The notes: generated by a model not told the origin, from the sequence alone. A stretch of 62,257 nucleotides of DNA from Spongospora subterranea (GCA_900404475.1 OUQQ01000166.1:1-62257); one strand, 5' to 3'; shown: positions 22,208-34,490, counted from the stretch's first letter. Program-made: numbers and translations.

Positions 22208-24514
22208 TCAGAGCTTCAAGTCGTGGCTGATCATCTTCTCTGCTATCGGATGGTAGAACTGGCGGTGCTTTTTGAAAGTGGCAACGGCAGTTTCTGTTGC
22301 AAAACCGGAAGCGAAGAGGCAACGATATAAAGGCCGAACGTATTTCATACGCCCTTGCGTCGTGATGAACTTGACAACATGATCAACAATCGGTTCATAC
22401 TTCAACGATAGGCATAGCTGAAACCAACGGAGCTTGATTTCGGCGTTGCATTGCTCAGTAAAATGGCATTTGGCCTAACAGTAAATGAGATCAACAAGAG
22501 AAAAAATCATCTTCACTGACCTCAATCTTTTCTAACAATGAGATATTGAGTTTGGAACTCTTTTCCAGAAGGCAATCTAGGAATATTACAATTTGAGATG
22601 AGGTGAACTTGGATAAATCACAGGGGCAGCTATCAGCCCAACTCCTGGCAGCAGCATCAACGACACTGAGCATAGACTGATCGAATTTGGGCTCGACAGG
22701 GGGCATGCCAGGGGAGTATAGCCATGCTTCCCAATCAATCTCAGACAGCTTAACAGGCTCAGAGGCAAAATTTTCCTGGACATCTTGTTGAAACTGGGAC
22801 GTGGTCACAGTATGGAACTTATGGGATTCGATGAATTTTTTGAGAAAGCTCTCAAATGCATTGCGACCAAAAAGATTCTCGAGGTAAAACAAGAAGTTGA
22901 AGCCTTTTTCGTAAGGAACAGATGAAAACGCATCGTCCGGGTCGATACCTTTCAGATCAGGACATAGTTTAGTCAAGGGGCTAGTAGCACCAAAATGGTT
23001 CACATCTTCTTTCAGATGATTCCATCCGCCAATTGCTTGAAAATGAAAGTACGGGTCTCCATGTATCTTGCCACCAATTTTGCGTTCGACGTAGACAGTA
23101 AAGCCTTCATTTAACCAGAAATGCTGAAATACATACATGATTTTCGAGAAACAATACAGATTGTGCAAATTGTAATTCTTACTTCCCATGTTGCATTTGT
23201 CACCAAATTCCCATGCCAGGAATGAGCCTGAAACTGTTTTCAGATTGCTGTGGTATGTGTATTGCCAAAATGAACTATACGATTTCATGGGCGACAACGT
23301 TGGCCAAGGATTTGTCACCGGTAAGAAGCGTAGGGGTCTACCGATAAGTTAAATTGCTTGATATTGACAGACGTGATATCGCAGGCGAAGAAATTACCAC
23401 AAAGGTCAGACACGGGTTCTCCATCCCGCCGTAGGGGAAAGATGGGGGCAGACAGAGAATATCGTATCGCCCCCAGACGTACCGACCGCAGATACTTTCA
23501 GCCGCTGCGAAAACAGAGTGAACGCTGAACAAGAAAATACACTCTGGCAACTTGTAAGAACCGTACCTTTAAGAAACGATTCAGTTTCGGAAAAATCTAG
23601 GAAATACCAGAATGAGATAACCACCACAAGCAACATTTATCAACTTACCATCTGCCGCCGCATCGACGACATTGGGTTCAGCCCACACACACGATCTAGG
23701 GCCGATTTCACGGCTTTCAAGATGCCTGACCATCACAAAACGGTTTATCAGCGTGACTGATGGTGGGTACAAAGTTTATCTCATACCCAACAGCTAATGC
23801 AATGAGATACGACGGTATTGGAACCAATTGCTCAAAGCAATAAGTTGTGTGATGGATTGATTTAACTGGTGCCTTGCTAGACAGTGCACTCATGAGGGCA
23901 ACTAGCGTTGGATCGACCGTTATCCTAGCGCTATACGTGGACTTGACCAAAGGTGTGTCCTGACAAGGCAGCATAGATCTGGCATGTATCGCCTGGCATT
24001 GAGTAAAACAGAATGGATAAATTCCTATACGATCTCGATGAATAATGGCCAGAAGAGACAGCAGATAAAGTGGAGCGACCCATAGATGTTTGTTGAGGTT
24101 TCAACCATTGAACAGCCGTTCCACTAGGCCGAGTAGAATACGATATGATGACGGTGACAATATTTCCACAAGATTGATTTCCCGGAAGGGTAATTACTAG
24201 TGGGCATCCAAAAGGAGATACCTCTTGTTCTATTGCGAAAGGAACAGAAGTTTCACCGACAAAAACGGTTTTGATGTCCAAATCGCGGGTGTCGAGAATT
24301 AGTTGCGATACGTTCTCGCCTATGACCTATAAACATTTTGCACTTAAACTGCATAGCGGTGCATTGATGTGTTGGTCCGCACCTTGCATTGTAGCTCAAC
24401 AGACCCCGACAAAGTAGATGTTGCGAAATCTACAACCAATTCCAACGACTGGTCCACCACCTGAATCTGATCGTGATTGGACAGCGTAGACGGATCCACG
24501 ACGGTCGGGGACAT
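22208..24514 (-). CDS. LTA4H: leukotriene A4 hydrolase / M1 aminopeptidase
   Basis: A minus-strand gene of about nine exons starts [18 protein letters not shown] at 24514 and ends KMISHDLKL at 22208. After splicing, all family landmarks appear: [33 protein letters not shown], the substrate motif GGMEN in [12 protein letters not shown], the zinc site HEIAH, and the third zinc ligand 18 residues later in [14 protein letters not shown]. The catalytic tyrosine lies in SSVPYEKGF. The carboxylate-binding Arg/Lys lie in [10 protein letters not shown] of the C-terminal helical domain. The enzyme is a cytosolic zinc aminopeptidase; in animals it also hydrolyses the LTA4 epoxide. In fungi the peptidase role is the likelier one. 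An intron of about 50 bp splits HEI from AH. Confidence 0.94.
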
Positions 24515-24885
24515 AACTGTACCAAAACCGGCGGCCGGTGAAACGACTTTTGCCCCGGTCTTTTAAGCGACCCTTGAGCAGTGCGGCACCTGGCGGGCCC
24601 TAAAAATCGTCCGGGCTGATCCGGAACCGGCTACCCCGTTCAGATGACCACCTCCTTCTGTTGCCCCTTTATAGTTGTGATGAAAATATAAACAGGAGCG
24701 CTATTGTTCTACTGCAAAGATGTAATGTTAAGGTAACTCTAACTCGTGTTGACATTTATAAGAAACTGTTTGACTTGGCGGATTGTGTGTGTGATATTGA
24801 TGTCGTTAGGTGAACACTAATCTCGGACTTGTTCTATTGCGTGTTGTTTACGGAAGGTCGTGAACAATTCCACCAGAGTTTCCAA
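24515..24885. promoter_or_regulatory. 371-bp divergent promoter region between LTA4H and CNOT11
   Basis: The two genes are transcribed away from each other, with 371 bp between start codons. There is no open frame or repeat. A G+C-rich block near LTA4H (24.55-24.65 kb) is followed by an AT-rich stretch near CNOT11. No specific binding site could be identified. Confidence 0.5.
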
Positions 24886-26311
24886 ATGGATCCGGTCCTA
24901 AGCCAGAAACAGGTCGAGACGCTACTCGGTCTCCTTAGCGAAGAAGGAATAACTGGAGCGCTATTAACAGCGTGTTTGGAGTTCAGGCGCTTATTCCCAA
25001 CTCCCCCATTATCTTTCCGAGCGGGCGTCACGCTCTGCATACTCCTAACCGACCGGCTCTTAACGCCGGCCCAACGACTTGTTGCTCTATTTTGTGTAGC
25101 TGATGTACATAGGTCCACACATGATATATTACGGGACCCGTTCCTGAAATTTCTGGTCGCCTCCACTGATTCTGTAGGCAATTCCGAACCTGAACGTCAT
25201 TTCTCATTGGTATTGCTAAAACGGCAACAAGGTCAAGTTCATGAGATGTCGGCCAATGAATTCCTGTCATCGTTCAGGGAATCTAGACCCATTGTCATGG
25301 ATGATCTGACCCGTTTTCACAATGCGGTTCGTCTGCGTGGCGAGGTTCCCAGGAATCTTCTTCCAATGAAAGACCAAGCTGTATCTGCCTCGTTGAAATC
25401 TGTACAGAGTGTAGCCCCTAGATCGTAATTCATGTTTGTTCAGTTTATCCCCACAGTAATCTTAAACTATTTCGTTCAGACCATTATTGTCGCTCTCTCT
25501 TGAACATGACGTTGTTTTACCCAATTTAATGCCTGAGTTCCCACGCCCACCGCCGCAGGAATTTAGAAGCACTTCATCGACTCAGGAAGCATTCGATTAT
25601 ATGTGGTTGGATTTATATCCGCAGCATGAGCTCCTTTGGGATTATACCTCTTGCGTTGACGAGTCTCGTGGGGCAGAGGTTCGAGCTCTCATGACTAGGG
25701 CGCTAAAAGAAACATTACCTGCATCCCTTAATGAAACTCTTCTGAAACTGTTAGATGATGATCCCAAAGTGGTGTATCATTGTGGTTTGTCACCTAAGAG
25801 GCTCACCGAATTGGTTGATAAGAATCCCCACATTGCCGTCGATTGCCTTGTGAGGTTAATGACGTCATCGCAAATTACGGAGTCGGTATCTGCTTTACTC
25901 AAAGTTCCCATATTGATTTGTTTCGTGCATTACAGGTATTTCGCCGTCCTTGTTAATATGGACATGAGTCTTCATTCAATGGAAGTTGTCAACAAGCTGA
26001 CAACTGCCGTCGAGCTTCCTCAAGAGTTCGTCCACCTCTACATATCAAATTGTATTGCGTCGTGCGAGAAGAACAAGGATAAATATATGCAGACTCGTCT
26101 TGTACGGCTGTTATGTGTCTTCCTGACATCTCTTATCCGGAATAACGTCATCAAAGAAGACCTATTCATTGAAGTACAGGCATTCTGTATCGATTTCAGC
26201 AGAATCCGTGAAGCAGCCGGCCTGTTCCGTATGTTAAAAACACTAGAACCTCAAGCCACAGCGGGCGGTTCGCGTCTTGCTCCAGGTATCACCACAGAAG
26301 ATGTATCTTAA
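24886..26311 (+). CDS. CNOT11: CCR4-NOT complex subunit 11
   Basis: Three exons (24886-25424, 25480-25881, 25936-26311) encode 438 residues. The first in-frame ATG gives [20 protein letters not shown]. The N-terminal helical repeat has [20 protein letters not shown], matching CNOT11's LL.APAQRLTAIYLL. The C-terminal DUF2363 domain is nearly invariant: [85 protein letters not shown]11 docks with CNOT10 on the N-terminal arm of CNOT1 in the mRNA deadenylase complex. The second intron is 54 nt with no in-frame stop, so its retention would insert residues without a frameshift; the spliced form matches the family exactly. Budding yeast lacks this subunit. Confidence 0.95.
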
Positions 26312-26847
26312 ACCTATTTTTGCAAACTCTTCAGTTTTTGCCGTCGGTGTGCCTTTTATTTGTTTAACAAAGGTCAAGTAGCCGTTAGTATCGCCACGTC
26401 CTTCCCTGATGTCTGCTGCTCTTTAAGAAATTGTTCAATTTCTCCCTTAGACAACGCCGCGAAGTAGCTATATCACCGCAAGAATCAGCGCTAGTTTTTG
26501 TACTTTCTTTACTTTATGAAGCCTTACTCTCGAGAAAATGCTATTATATCTGATGGATGATATCGAATGACTTCCTTCGTAAATGCCTTCAACAGATGAG
26601 GCAATTCTGGAGGAACTACAATTTGCTCAGCCGAATATATACGGTCCGACATGGTATTGCGCTTTTGGCTTATTCTCAACGAAGTTTGGAAGAGCAGGTA
26701 CCTGATCGTTGTTAATAGTAGTCGGTACGATGACGATCGTTATATCTCGCTTTGGAAGATTCGCCCGGACTAGCATTTAACACATTAACCAGTCAATCGG
26801 CGATTTTTGAGTCAATTTTCAAACAGAAATATTAAATTTATAGCATG
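26312..26847. other. intergenic 3' region between convergent genes
   Basis: This lies between the CNOT11 stop and the F-box gene stop. A short plus-strand frame at 26583 (MPSTDEAILEELQFAQPN) looks mildly coding but ends after about 40 codons, and I found no partner exon. Otherwise nothing is seen. Confidence 0.45.
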
Positions 26848-27942
26848 TCACCCGACTTTTAACCGCCTCATCAAGTTATCTCGTACTGATACCAATCTTT
26901 CTATTTCTCGATCCACGATGTCTAATCGTCGCGCTTCAGCCCGTTCTTCATGAATCCGCTCCCGACACTTTACCATCTGCTCTTGATATTCCAGCCGCCT
27001 TTCGGCAAGATGACGATCCGCGGCGGCCATTTGCTCGACCAAGATCTTCTTACGAACACATGTTGCGTTGATGAGATCCTGCTGCTCGCCATACACCACA
27101 TTCAACGTCCCAATTTGACGTCGCAATTTCGAGAGTTTGGAATCTAATCGAGCCACATCCGATTGCTTTTCCAGCAATCTGCAAAGAGCAGTTTCCTGTT
27201 CTCGGGCTACTCGCTGGGCCTCGGAGCGGATCTGTTCCAGTGATTGATCGAATGCAATCTGATGCGAAGGCGAGTCTTCATTCAAATAGATGCGAATCGC
27301 GACACGATGCACATGATCTTCAGATAATGGCTGTTTTCGGTTTGACGGCGGAGCAAGGCGCCGAATAACGATTTGTCGAAAAAAATTCGAATCATTTCGT
27401 AAGGCATGTCGCCAAAGAATTGATACACGGGAAGCGAGGGCTGCCGCCTCAACATCAAGGAAGCCGAGTATCTGGGTGAGAAACTTAGCAGGTATTTCAG
27501 CCCACCTTGAAGCATGCAATGATCGAAACTGAATATGCCGCATCAAAACGACACGATCATTAAGTAAGGGCTTTGATGCTGTGATAATCCTAGAGTTATA
27601 GCTCAACTGCTTATTGAGTTGGCTTTCGGCTTGAGAGATGGTCGATAGAATCAAGGCTTGCTATAACGACACAGTAAAGACGAGCATCATCAGGTATAAC
27701 TGCAAAATTACCTCTTCTACTGCAAGCCTTTGTCGCTCCTGTTCGCTACTAAATTCCAGTTTGTTTTGAATAAGTGCATGTTGGGTGTGATTAAGTTGGG
27801 CCTTGGTTTCCTCGAGTTCCTGTCTATGCATGGTTTGCTCAACTTCTTGACACATATCGCAGAGAAGCGCATCCACATCAATCCCGCAGCGGACATCTTG
27901 CGCCAATGCCAACAATGTAGATGATAAGTGTTTGATGGTCAT
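26848..27942 (-). CDS. F-box-like coiled-coil protein
   Basis: Two exons are joined over a roughly 54-bp intron after AVEE (27942 to about 27711, then about 27660 to 26848) and predict about 345 residues. The N-terminal part is helical (EVEQTMHRQELEETKAQLNH). The centre carries an F-box-like segment, IPAKFLTQILGFLDVEAAAL followed by ASRVSILWRHALRND, which keeps the LP..L..I...L....L......VC..W pattern. A long coiled coil follows (EQIRSEAQRVAREQETALCR through ERIHEERAEARRLDIVD). F-box proteins recruit substrates to SCF ubiquitin ligases. Coiled coil on both sides of an F-box is uncommon, and no orthologue is recognised. Confidence 0.6.
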
Positions 27943-28104
27943 GTCATCGACAGGAAACAGTTACGATAATACAAAAGCACGAGAGCTCAATACTGTATGA
28001 ATATGCCCCCACTGGCCGTAACCAGCACTTTCTCGATTAGTGCGAGGATTTCTGACGGAGTACAGAGTGAGAGTACAGACCCTATAATGTACGGTGGCTT
28101 TTTT

Positions 28105-29220
28105 CTACCGCGCGCGGTTGGACCGCGCGCGGTTCAACCGCGCGAGATGCTTGGACACTCGCACAATAAGGTACACTAATGACTGTGACACAGTCAATTC
28201 ATTGCAAAACTATATCGCACAGTGCGCTCCATAGACCTTCAGTATACTGGTATCGGATCTATCGGAAACTGGTTAACTATGATATGCCGAGACGTCTTTT
28301 CGAAAGCGTTAACATCAAAAGCACTGCGAGTATTTTGGAAAGACTCAATCGCAAACTACTCTATTTTATTCCATGTAGCAAATAGGGGTCAGCATTTATT
28401 TTAAACTTGAATTCTTTCAACACACGCAAAATATTGAATTAAACACTTAACATCATGTATTTATGATTTTGCTCATCCACCGTTTAAAAATAAAATGTCC
28501 TGTGTACTTGGAATATTTTCGAAGCACTCGCAGTGCGTTCGATTTTGACGCTTTGGAAAAAGACGTCTCGCCATATCCTAAGATGGAGTGCATCTCGGAG
28601 TTCAACGACTCCATCGCCGATTCGGGATCTTGAGTCTCACTAGACTCGGATGGAACTGCATTGGACGAGTCGCTGCTTCGCTCGCTTGTTCGCAGCAATG
28701 ACGATTCAGGCCGGACAACCTCTTGCGTTGTGGCTCTACAAAATGGAATACGTTCATCGCCAACACTTTCAGGAATCGTAGCAATGGACGCTACTACAAC
28801 TGTAGTGTCTGGAATGTGATCGGCGATTACTGATGAATCACTATAGAGGAGTTAAGGTGAAGAACAGTATGCGATTAGAATAAAACACCTTTCCCATACA
28901 GCCATCTCAGCGACGGCAGCATAAGTGCTAGGCGATAGTTGACTAAACAAAAACCATCAGAGATAATTGAACCGTTAATTATATGTAAAATAATCCCCAC
29001 CTCGAAGATTGCATTGTTGAAACTGAAACAGAAGACACTAGATGAAGAGAGAATCGATTCGGCAGACGTGATCCGCAACTCTGAACTGCGATCCGCAATC
29101 CTCGCTCAGTGCAATATATATCTTTGCATTATTAGACTGTGTCACAGTCAATAGTGTACCCTATTGTGCGAATGTCCAAGCATCTCGCGCGGTTGAACCG
29201 CGCGCGTCCGCGCGCGGTAG
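28105..29220. mobile_element. 1.1-kb element with about 90-bp GC-rich terminal inverted repeats
   Basis: Left arm 28105-28195 and right arm 29135-29220 are near-perfect reverse complements. They begin CTACCGCGCGCGG, run through CGCGCGAGATGCTTGGACA, and end in the 15-bp palindrome GACTGTGACACAGTC. Each arm has stacked CCGCGCGCGG palindromes. Inside is a second, weaker pair (about 28287-28353 and 28510-28579, sharing GACGTCTTT and GCACTGCGAGT), off-centre from the outer pair. A short minus-strand frame (28453-28698, SESSETQDPESAMESLNSEM) may be decayed coding sequence. I recognise no transposase. TATAATGTAC/GTACATTATAC sequences flank both ends. Confidence 0.75.
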
Positions 29221-29391
29221 AGGGGATAGGCCGTATAATGTACATGTACCTAACCCAGGACTTGTCGCTGAACGCTACAGTTCTTGCGGCGCCAAAAACT
29301 GACCTGAATTTGTAACCGGTACTTGAAATCAGTTCAGAGAGTGTAATCGGTTCAGAGATCAAGAGATGTTTTGCCTCTCGTGTATTACTTT

Positions 29392-32300
29392 ATGGTGCTC
29401 CTTCGTCTCCTCTACTCCTGCCATCGCCTCATCCTCTCCTTTATCCCCGCCTTCGCCTTCTCGACCCTCCCCATAATTGTTGAGCGGAGCAAGGTAAGCA
29501 AACCAAACGTCTTTGGCGGCCGTCATCAAGTTGAAAAGGATACTGACACAGACCTCATTAATGTGATCCGACGCTCGTGGTGACAGAAAGTGTCTGCTCT
29601 CTCCTCATTGTCTTGTTTTTATTTGGACCAAGGAATCTAACGAATTCAAAGAGTACGTCGCAGATGCTTATATGGTGACGGCAAGTGGCATATCATTGAC
29701 AACAGTTTCAACAGGTCGCTCAAGGGGCCGGACCATGGTACTCGGTTGCATCTAGCTGGATTGCGCTTAATTGAGTGTCTACTCAAGTTAGATTTGAGTG
29801 TCAAACCAGTCTCGTTTCATCAAATTTCCGAAATTCGTCTGAATGTGCATTGCGTCTGATTCCAGTTGACTTCAACTGCCGAAGCGCTGTTGGGACAGCA
29901 ATGCGGGAGACATCACATCTGTGCAGGGTGGGTACTCGTGAGCACACTATCATATCCATTCCTACCCGTCGGAAACGACGTGACCGGTACGTCATCGTGA
30001 TCGATCGTCATCCTCAACTGAAACTACATTATAATTTAACTTCCCCGCCAGGTACGCTTGAGTAATCTCCCAATCGATCATAGATTTCAAAAGAATGTCT
30101 ACGGGAAAAGATATGACGAGTCCCTTCGGTCCATAAACTGGGAGGTGATTTGCGTCCACCTAGGAAGAAGGCACAACATCGATAGGGGGAGTGCCACAAG
30201 TGGCGGTGATGACGGGTCAGGTAACGCGCACATGTCACCGGCAACGATACGCCATGATCGGTATCGAGTCTGATGACGATACCTTTTAACACGACGTGTT
30301 ACGTTATACAGGTAGAGTTGGAGGCGATACCTCTCAACTATTGGATCTTCCTATTGTGGATGATCATAACCTCTATTGGGTTCATTATCGGCACCATCTA
30401 TATGCATCTGCGAAGCTCTTTGCAGCCTGTCAAGGCTCGTGACCGCGTTCTCGCAACTTTAACGAATTTAGGGTAGCAAGAATCGATCGATTGCGGCATT
30501 ATCAACCATCAACGATATATTTTGCAGGTACATCTTGGGAACAGGCCTGCGCTGTATAATCACATTCAGACCCGAGTTACCATGCCTTATCGATTTGTGG
30601 CAAACGCCGATTGGTCTTGGATTTTTATCGTCGATATTTCTTCTCCGTTCGTGGAGAATGTATTTCAAGTTTGAACTAGCTGTAAGTCCCCCTGGGTCGG
30701 CGGTGATACAGTTCTCATGTTATCGTATAGCATGAGAGATCATTGCTTCGTTCTGGAGAATCCCAACCTGAAAAACGGCGGCACAGTGTTTCCGTATCAA
30801 TTCCTGCTGGAGGGAAACTGTCAACATGGTAATTCGAGCTGTCTCAGATAGATTCAGATTCGTTTAATATATACCCAGGTACTCGGACCACCGTTATCTG
30901 ATTTCAGATAAGTTCACAGTTGCCTTTACGATCGTCAGTCTTTTAATCTTTTTCGTCCCGACATTGGCTGTGTCATCAAATGGTAAGAATCGAGCGACTC
31001 CGAAAACCCTTTTTTTTACGATATGGTCAAGGAACGCTTAACGACCTCCGAGCTGGCGATAAATCATGTCAAGCTAGTTCATTCTATAGGCTGTGGGAGA
31101 CAGGATTCGGTGTTGCCAATCTTGTCGGTTTATTGGTGTTCGCCATAAAATTGCGAAAAACGTTCGATGGTAAGCCAGTGCGCTTTCTCTACAAGATTCC
31201 ATAACATTGGGACAATAGCGTTTGGCATCAAAAATGAACTGATCGCCGTATTCTGGTTAAACATCCTATCCTGGGCCTCCACTACCATTCTATCGATTAC
31301 CGTTCCTGACGGGTTCAACGAACATGTCTGTATAAAACTGCTGTCATGCGATGGATAACATGTGCCTTATACATCCTTTAGACGTTTGCTGTACGAAAGA
31401 TTGTCCCGTTGTTTTTCTTTGTATTGCTGTATATACAAACCACCGCTATTCCACTATATCGGACATTCCAAGAAAGCAAAACCGGAGTTATCATTTTGAG
31501 TTCGGGAAAAGCGAATGACATCAATACGCTAACTGGTACATTCACTGCATTATCGGCCATGTGTACAACAGTAAATTTAATAGTATTTAGGCCTATTGAA
31601 TTCAACTGACGGATTTGCAGCGTTTCAACAGTATTTGGTAACAGTTCAAGGCAGTATTATCAGCGTAACCTCAATATGTAATAGATTGGGTGCTTTTGCG
31701 TCGAGTCGTGTTTATTCTGGAAAGAAATCGAGAGTTACCGAGCTCAAGTGACTGCATCCCTAAAGGCGGCAACTCAATCCAAGCAGAAGGTAGCCGGCAA
31801 ACCAAACGCCATCTGTTTGATGGCAGCTTATAGTGTGTTTGTCACTAGAGTCTGTCTGATATTGCGACATTATTGGCAAGAACAAAAGACATCAATACCG
31901 TCTTTATTCAGGAAGAATCGCGTCTTCAGGTCAATATTAGTGCATCCCAAAGGCAACGTGTCGAGCATGCCGTCCAGAATCTCATTGATAAATACGAAAA
32001 CTCTCCGGCCGAGGAGGTAGGACCGGAAACGGTACAGGATAAGTATTTGGCTCCAAACACTGAAGCTGGCCCACGGGGGTCAATATTATCGCTGCTGGAT
32101 CCGAGGGGTTCTGAATCGGTGTCAATGAGCCCTCGAGGGTCTGTCGTCGAAGGCGGTGAAGATGTCGGCCAAACTTCGGCGGCAGGTTCGCTGAAAGATT
32201 TATTGTCGCACTGATTCTGGGTATCTGAACTCTGTTGCTGTTTTTTCAGAGGATTCAATTAACCCCCAACTACGCGAAAAATACAAAGACATTCTCAACG

Positions 32301-32506
32301 TCTTCAATATCGCTCAACTGGAAGTCATTGAGCTAATGCGAACTGATCCTTATCCTCGATTCCGGGTCACAAAGCAATATCAAGATGTAAGTTGTTCGAT
32401 CACCGGGGCATGGTTGGTTTATGCTAATTCGTTATTTCAGCTTATCCGTCAGGCCGAGCTGCAGCAGCATCAGATAAATGCTCTCAGAGATCTAAACGTA
32501 ATATGA
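29392..32506 (+). CDS. transmembrane protein with C-terminal RGS domain (7TM-RGS type)
   Basis: This is a multi-exon plus-strand gene. The proposed start MVLLRLLYSCHRLILSFIPA (29392) gives a signal-anchor-like N-terminus, spliced to ESNEFKEYVADAYMVTASG. Hydrophobic exons follow: YWIFLLWMIITSIGFIIGTI (30.3 kb), PIGLGFLSSIFLLRSW (30.6 kb), FTVAFTIVSLLIFFVPTLAV (30.9 kb), a segment near 31.2 kb and one near 31.4 kb. The cytoplasmic end (from 31.9 kb) has SASQRQRVEHAVQNLIDKYE, a Ser/Gly-rich linker, and finally NPQLREKYKDILNVFNIAQL, VIELMRTDPYPRFR, the second half of an RGS fold. RGS domains speed GTP hydrolysis by G-alpha. Exon borders in 29.6-31.8 kb are approximate. The stop TGA is at 32504-32506, 136 bp from the stop of the convergent kinase. 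Confidence 0.6.
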
Positions 32507-32642
32507 CCTATATACTGAAAAATTATTTCCTATTAAAGTTTTTACATGCATTAAATAAACAGTTCAAATTATCTGTGATATTTTATTCAAATTCTTGTCT
32601 AAAAGCACACCAAATTCCGCATGGCGCGATAAAACTGAGCCT

Positions 32643-34490
32643 TCAAAATCGATGGCGGCTGTTGCCTTCGACTGCTCTTCGACCAGCAACTGGAGCAATG
32701 CGCTCAAATGACGTCGCCGATCTTGGTGCCAAATCCAGTTCAGCAGAGCAGCGACTGATTTCCTCCGCTGTTGGGAGTGAGGTTCGTTGATCATGCTTAT
32801 ACGATGAATATTCCAGCTGATTCCCCCTTGGCCTGCCCATGGGTTCCCTGGACTTGTCTGTATTGGTTCCTGAATGAATGGCGGCTTCATGACTTTCCTC
32901 AAAAGCTACAGACCTTGTCGTTGAAGAGACGGCAGGAGTAGTTTGAGATTTTGTCGTAGTCGTCGTCGTATTATTATTTCGGATCACATGGGCTGCTCTG
33001 GCATTTACTAAGCTTTTGCCAGAACCGGAACTTTTCCGAACGGGAAAGAAAGGTTCTGCCGCGAACCCTAACATCTGCCCTGTGCTTCCGTTGCTGCTTC
33101 GACGGCTTCCTTGTTCACTGGCACCACTTAGACGCCTAATCGCCCCGTTGCCCACATCACTACCACTTGATCGCCGACTCGATACCGGGTCGATATCGAT
33201 GCTTCCCCGACGCACCGCCTCTCTAGAATTGTATTCAATCGAGCCTCGTCGACTCAACGGAATCATTCCTATTTCTGAGGTACTTCGCCTCGTTGACAGT
33301 CCGGACGAGGGATCACTTGGCCTCCGTGTTTTGGAGAAATCGAATTCCCCGGATCCTCGATTGCTTTCCAAACTGCATCGTCTAGCGGCGTTCGCCAATA
33401 TCGGTTGATTAGGTTCAGCATGAGTTAAATGCGAAGTGTCGGTATCGGATCGGATTGCGGGTGGGCCAACCGGTCGTTGTGGCCGATTATCCATTGAACT
33501 CACCCGGGCGCGATAGTTTTCATCCGTCACTGGATAGACATCGTGAACTGATTTGGGAACAGGGATTGCCCCTTGGAAGAACGGATGCTGTAGTGCTTCG
33601 GCCGCTGAAGGACGTTTCATAGGATCATATTGTAGAAGGCTTGTCAATAAATTGATCGCTTGAGGACCTGCTTGAGGAATCAACTTTTTCAATGGAGTAG
33701 CCGCTAAATTTGGAAAGGAGAAATGCATCGCGTTGGCGAGGTTAAGTCCTTCAGGCCAATCAGCAGGTGTTGGAGGCCCTTTAACTGAGCATATCCGAAA
33801 CAATTGGTCTGGCTCAGTTGAACCGGGAAACAGAGGGCGAAGAGTGAATAGTTCAGCCATGATGGCGCCCATCGCCCAAATGTCGATTGGAGTGTTATAA
33901 GTTGGAGAGCGAAGGAGGACTTCAGGAGCTCTATACCATCGCGTACTGACATACTCAGTAAACGGAGGACGTGACCGGGATTCTCGGGCCAACCCGAAAT
34001 CGGCCAGTTTCACAGTATCCCCAGTGACTAATAGGTTTTCGGGCTTGATATCGCGATGGAAGAATCCCATCTTATGCATATAGGCCAAACCATGTAAACA
34101 TTGTGCCATTATTGAGCGTATACGCGGCTCATCTAGGCGGGAATCTCTGTCTTTGATCAGATGGTAAACGTTCCGTTCAAGATATTCAAACACGAAAAAC
34201 AGCTGATTATTCTCGCGAATGACTTCTTTCAACTTGACAATATTGGTGTGTGATAGCTTTTTTAAAGACCGCACCTGACAGAAATCCAATAAATAACCGC
34301 CAACATGGAGACACAAATACAGCCATAAATCGCCAACCTCCCGTAATTTCAAGCATTCGTCCCATGTGTAGAACTTCCGCTTCATCTGTTTGATGGCAAC
34401 GGTTTCCCCATTGGCCCGATTAATGGCTCGCATCACTTGACCGAATGTTCCATCCCCTAAAATTTCCAGAATGTTATATCGCCGTTCCAT
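32643..34490 (-). CDS. MAK: MAK/ICK-type (RCK family) protein kinase
   Basis: Exons 34490-34338 and 34274-32643 encode 594 residues. Kinase motifs in order: glycine loop [30 protein letters not shown], catalytic [18 protein letters not shown], activation loop [20 protein letters not shown], and [20 protein letters not shown]. The KRKFY.WDEC.NLRE block is specific to MAK/ICK kinases, which control flagellum length and intraflagellar transport. The phosphorylation motif is TEY rather than the usual TDY. After residue 300 the tail is Ser/Arg-rich with repeated RR(G/S)S basic sites. The 63-nt intron (34275-34337) is a multiple of three with no stop, so retaining it would add 21 residues inside the N-lobe; splicing restores LREVRSLKKL. 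It fits CFAP57 in pointing to a flagellate. Confidence 0.93.
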   Translation of the reverse strand: MERRYNILEILGDGTFGQVMRAINRANGETVAIKQMKRKFYTWDECLKLREVGDLWLYLCLHVGGYLLDFCQVRSLKKLSHTNIVKLKEVIRENNQLFFVFEYLERNVYHLIKDRDSRLDEPRIRSIMAQCLHGLAYMHKMGFFHRDIKPENLLVTGDTVKLADFGLARESRSRPPFTEYVSTRWYRAPEVLLRSPTYNTPIDIWAMGAIMAELFTLRPLFPGSTEPDQLFRICSVKGPPTPADWPEGLNLANAMHFSFPNLAATPLKKLIPQAGPQAINLLTSLLQYDPMKRPSAAEALQHPFFQGAIPVPKSVHDVYPVTDENYRARVSSMDNRPQRPVGPPAIRSDTDTSHLTHAEPNQPILANAARRCSLESNRGSGEFDFSKTRRPSDPSSGLSTRRSTSEIGMIPLSRRGSIEYNSREAVRRGSIDIDPVSSRRSSGSDVGNGAIRRLSGASEQGSRRSSNGSTGQMLGFAAEPFFPVRKSSGSGKSLVNARAAHVIRNNNTTTTTTKSQTTPAVSSTTRSVAFEESHEAAIHSGTNTDKSREPMGRPRGNQLEYSSYKHDQRTSLPTAEEISRCSAELDLAPRSATSFERIAPVAGRRAVEGNSRHRF

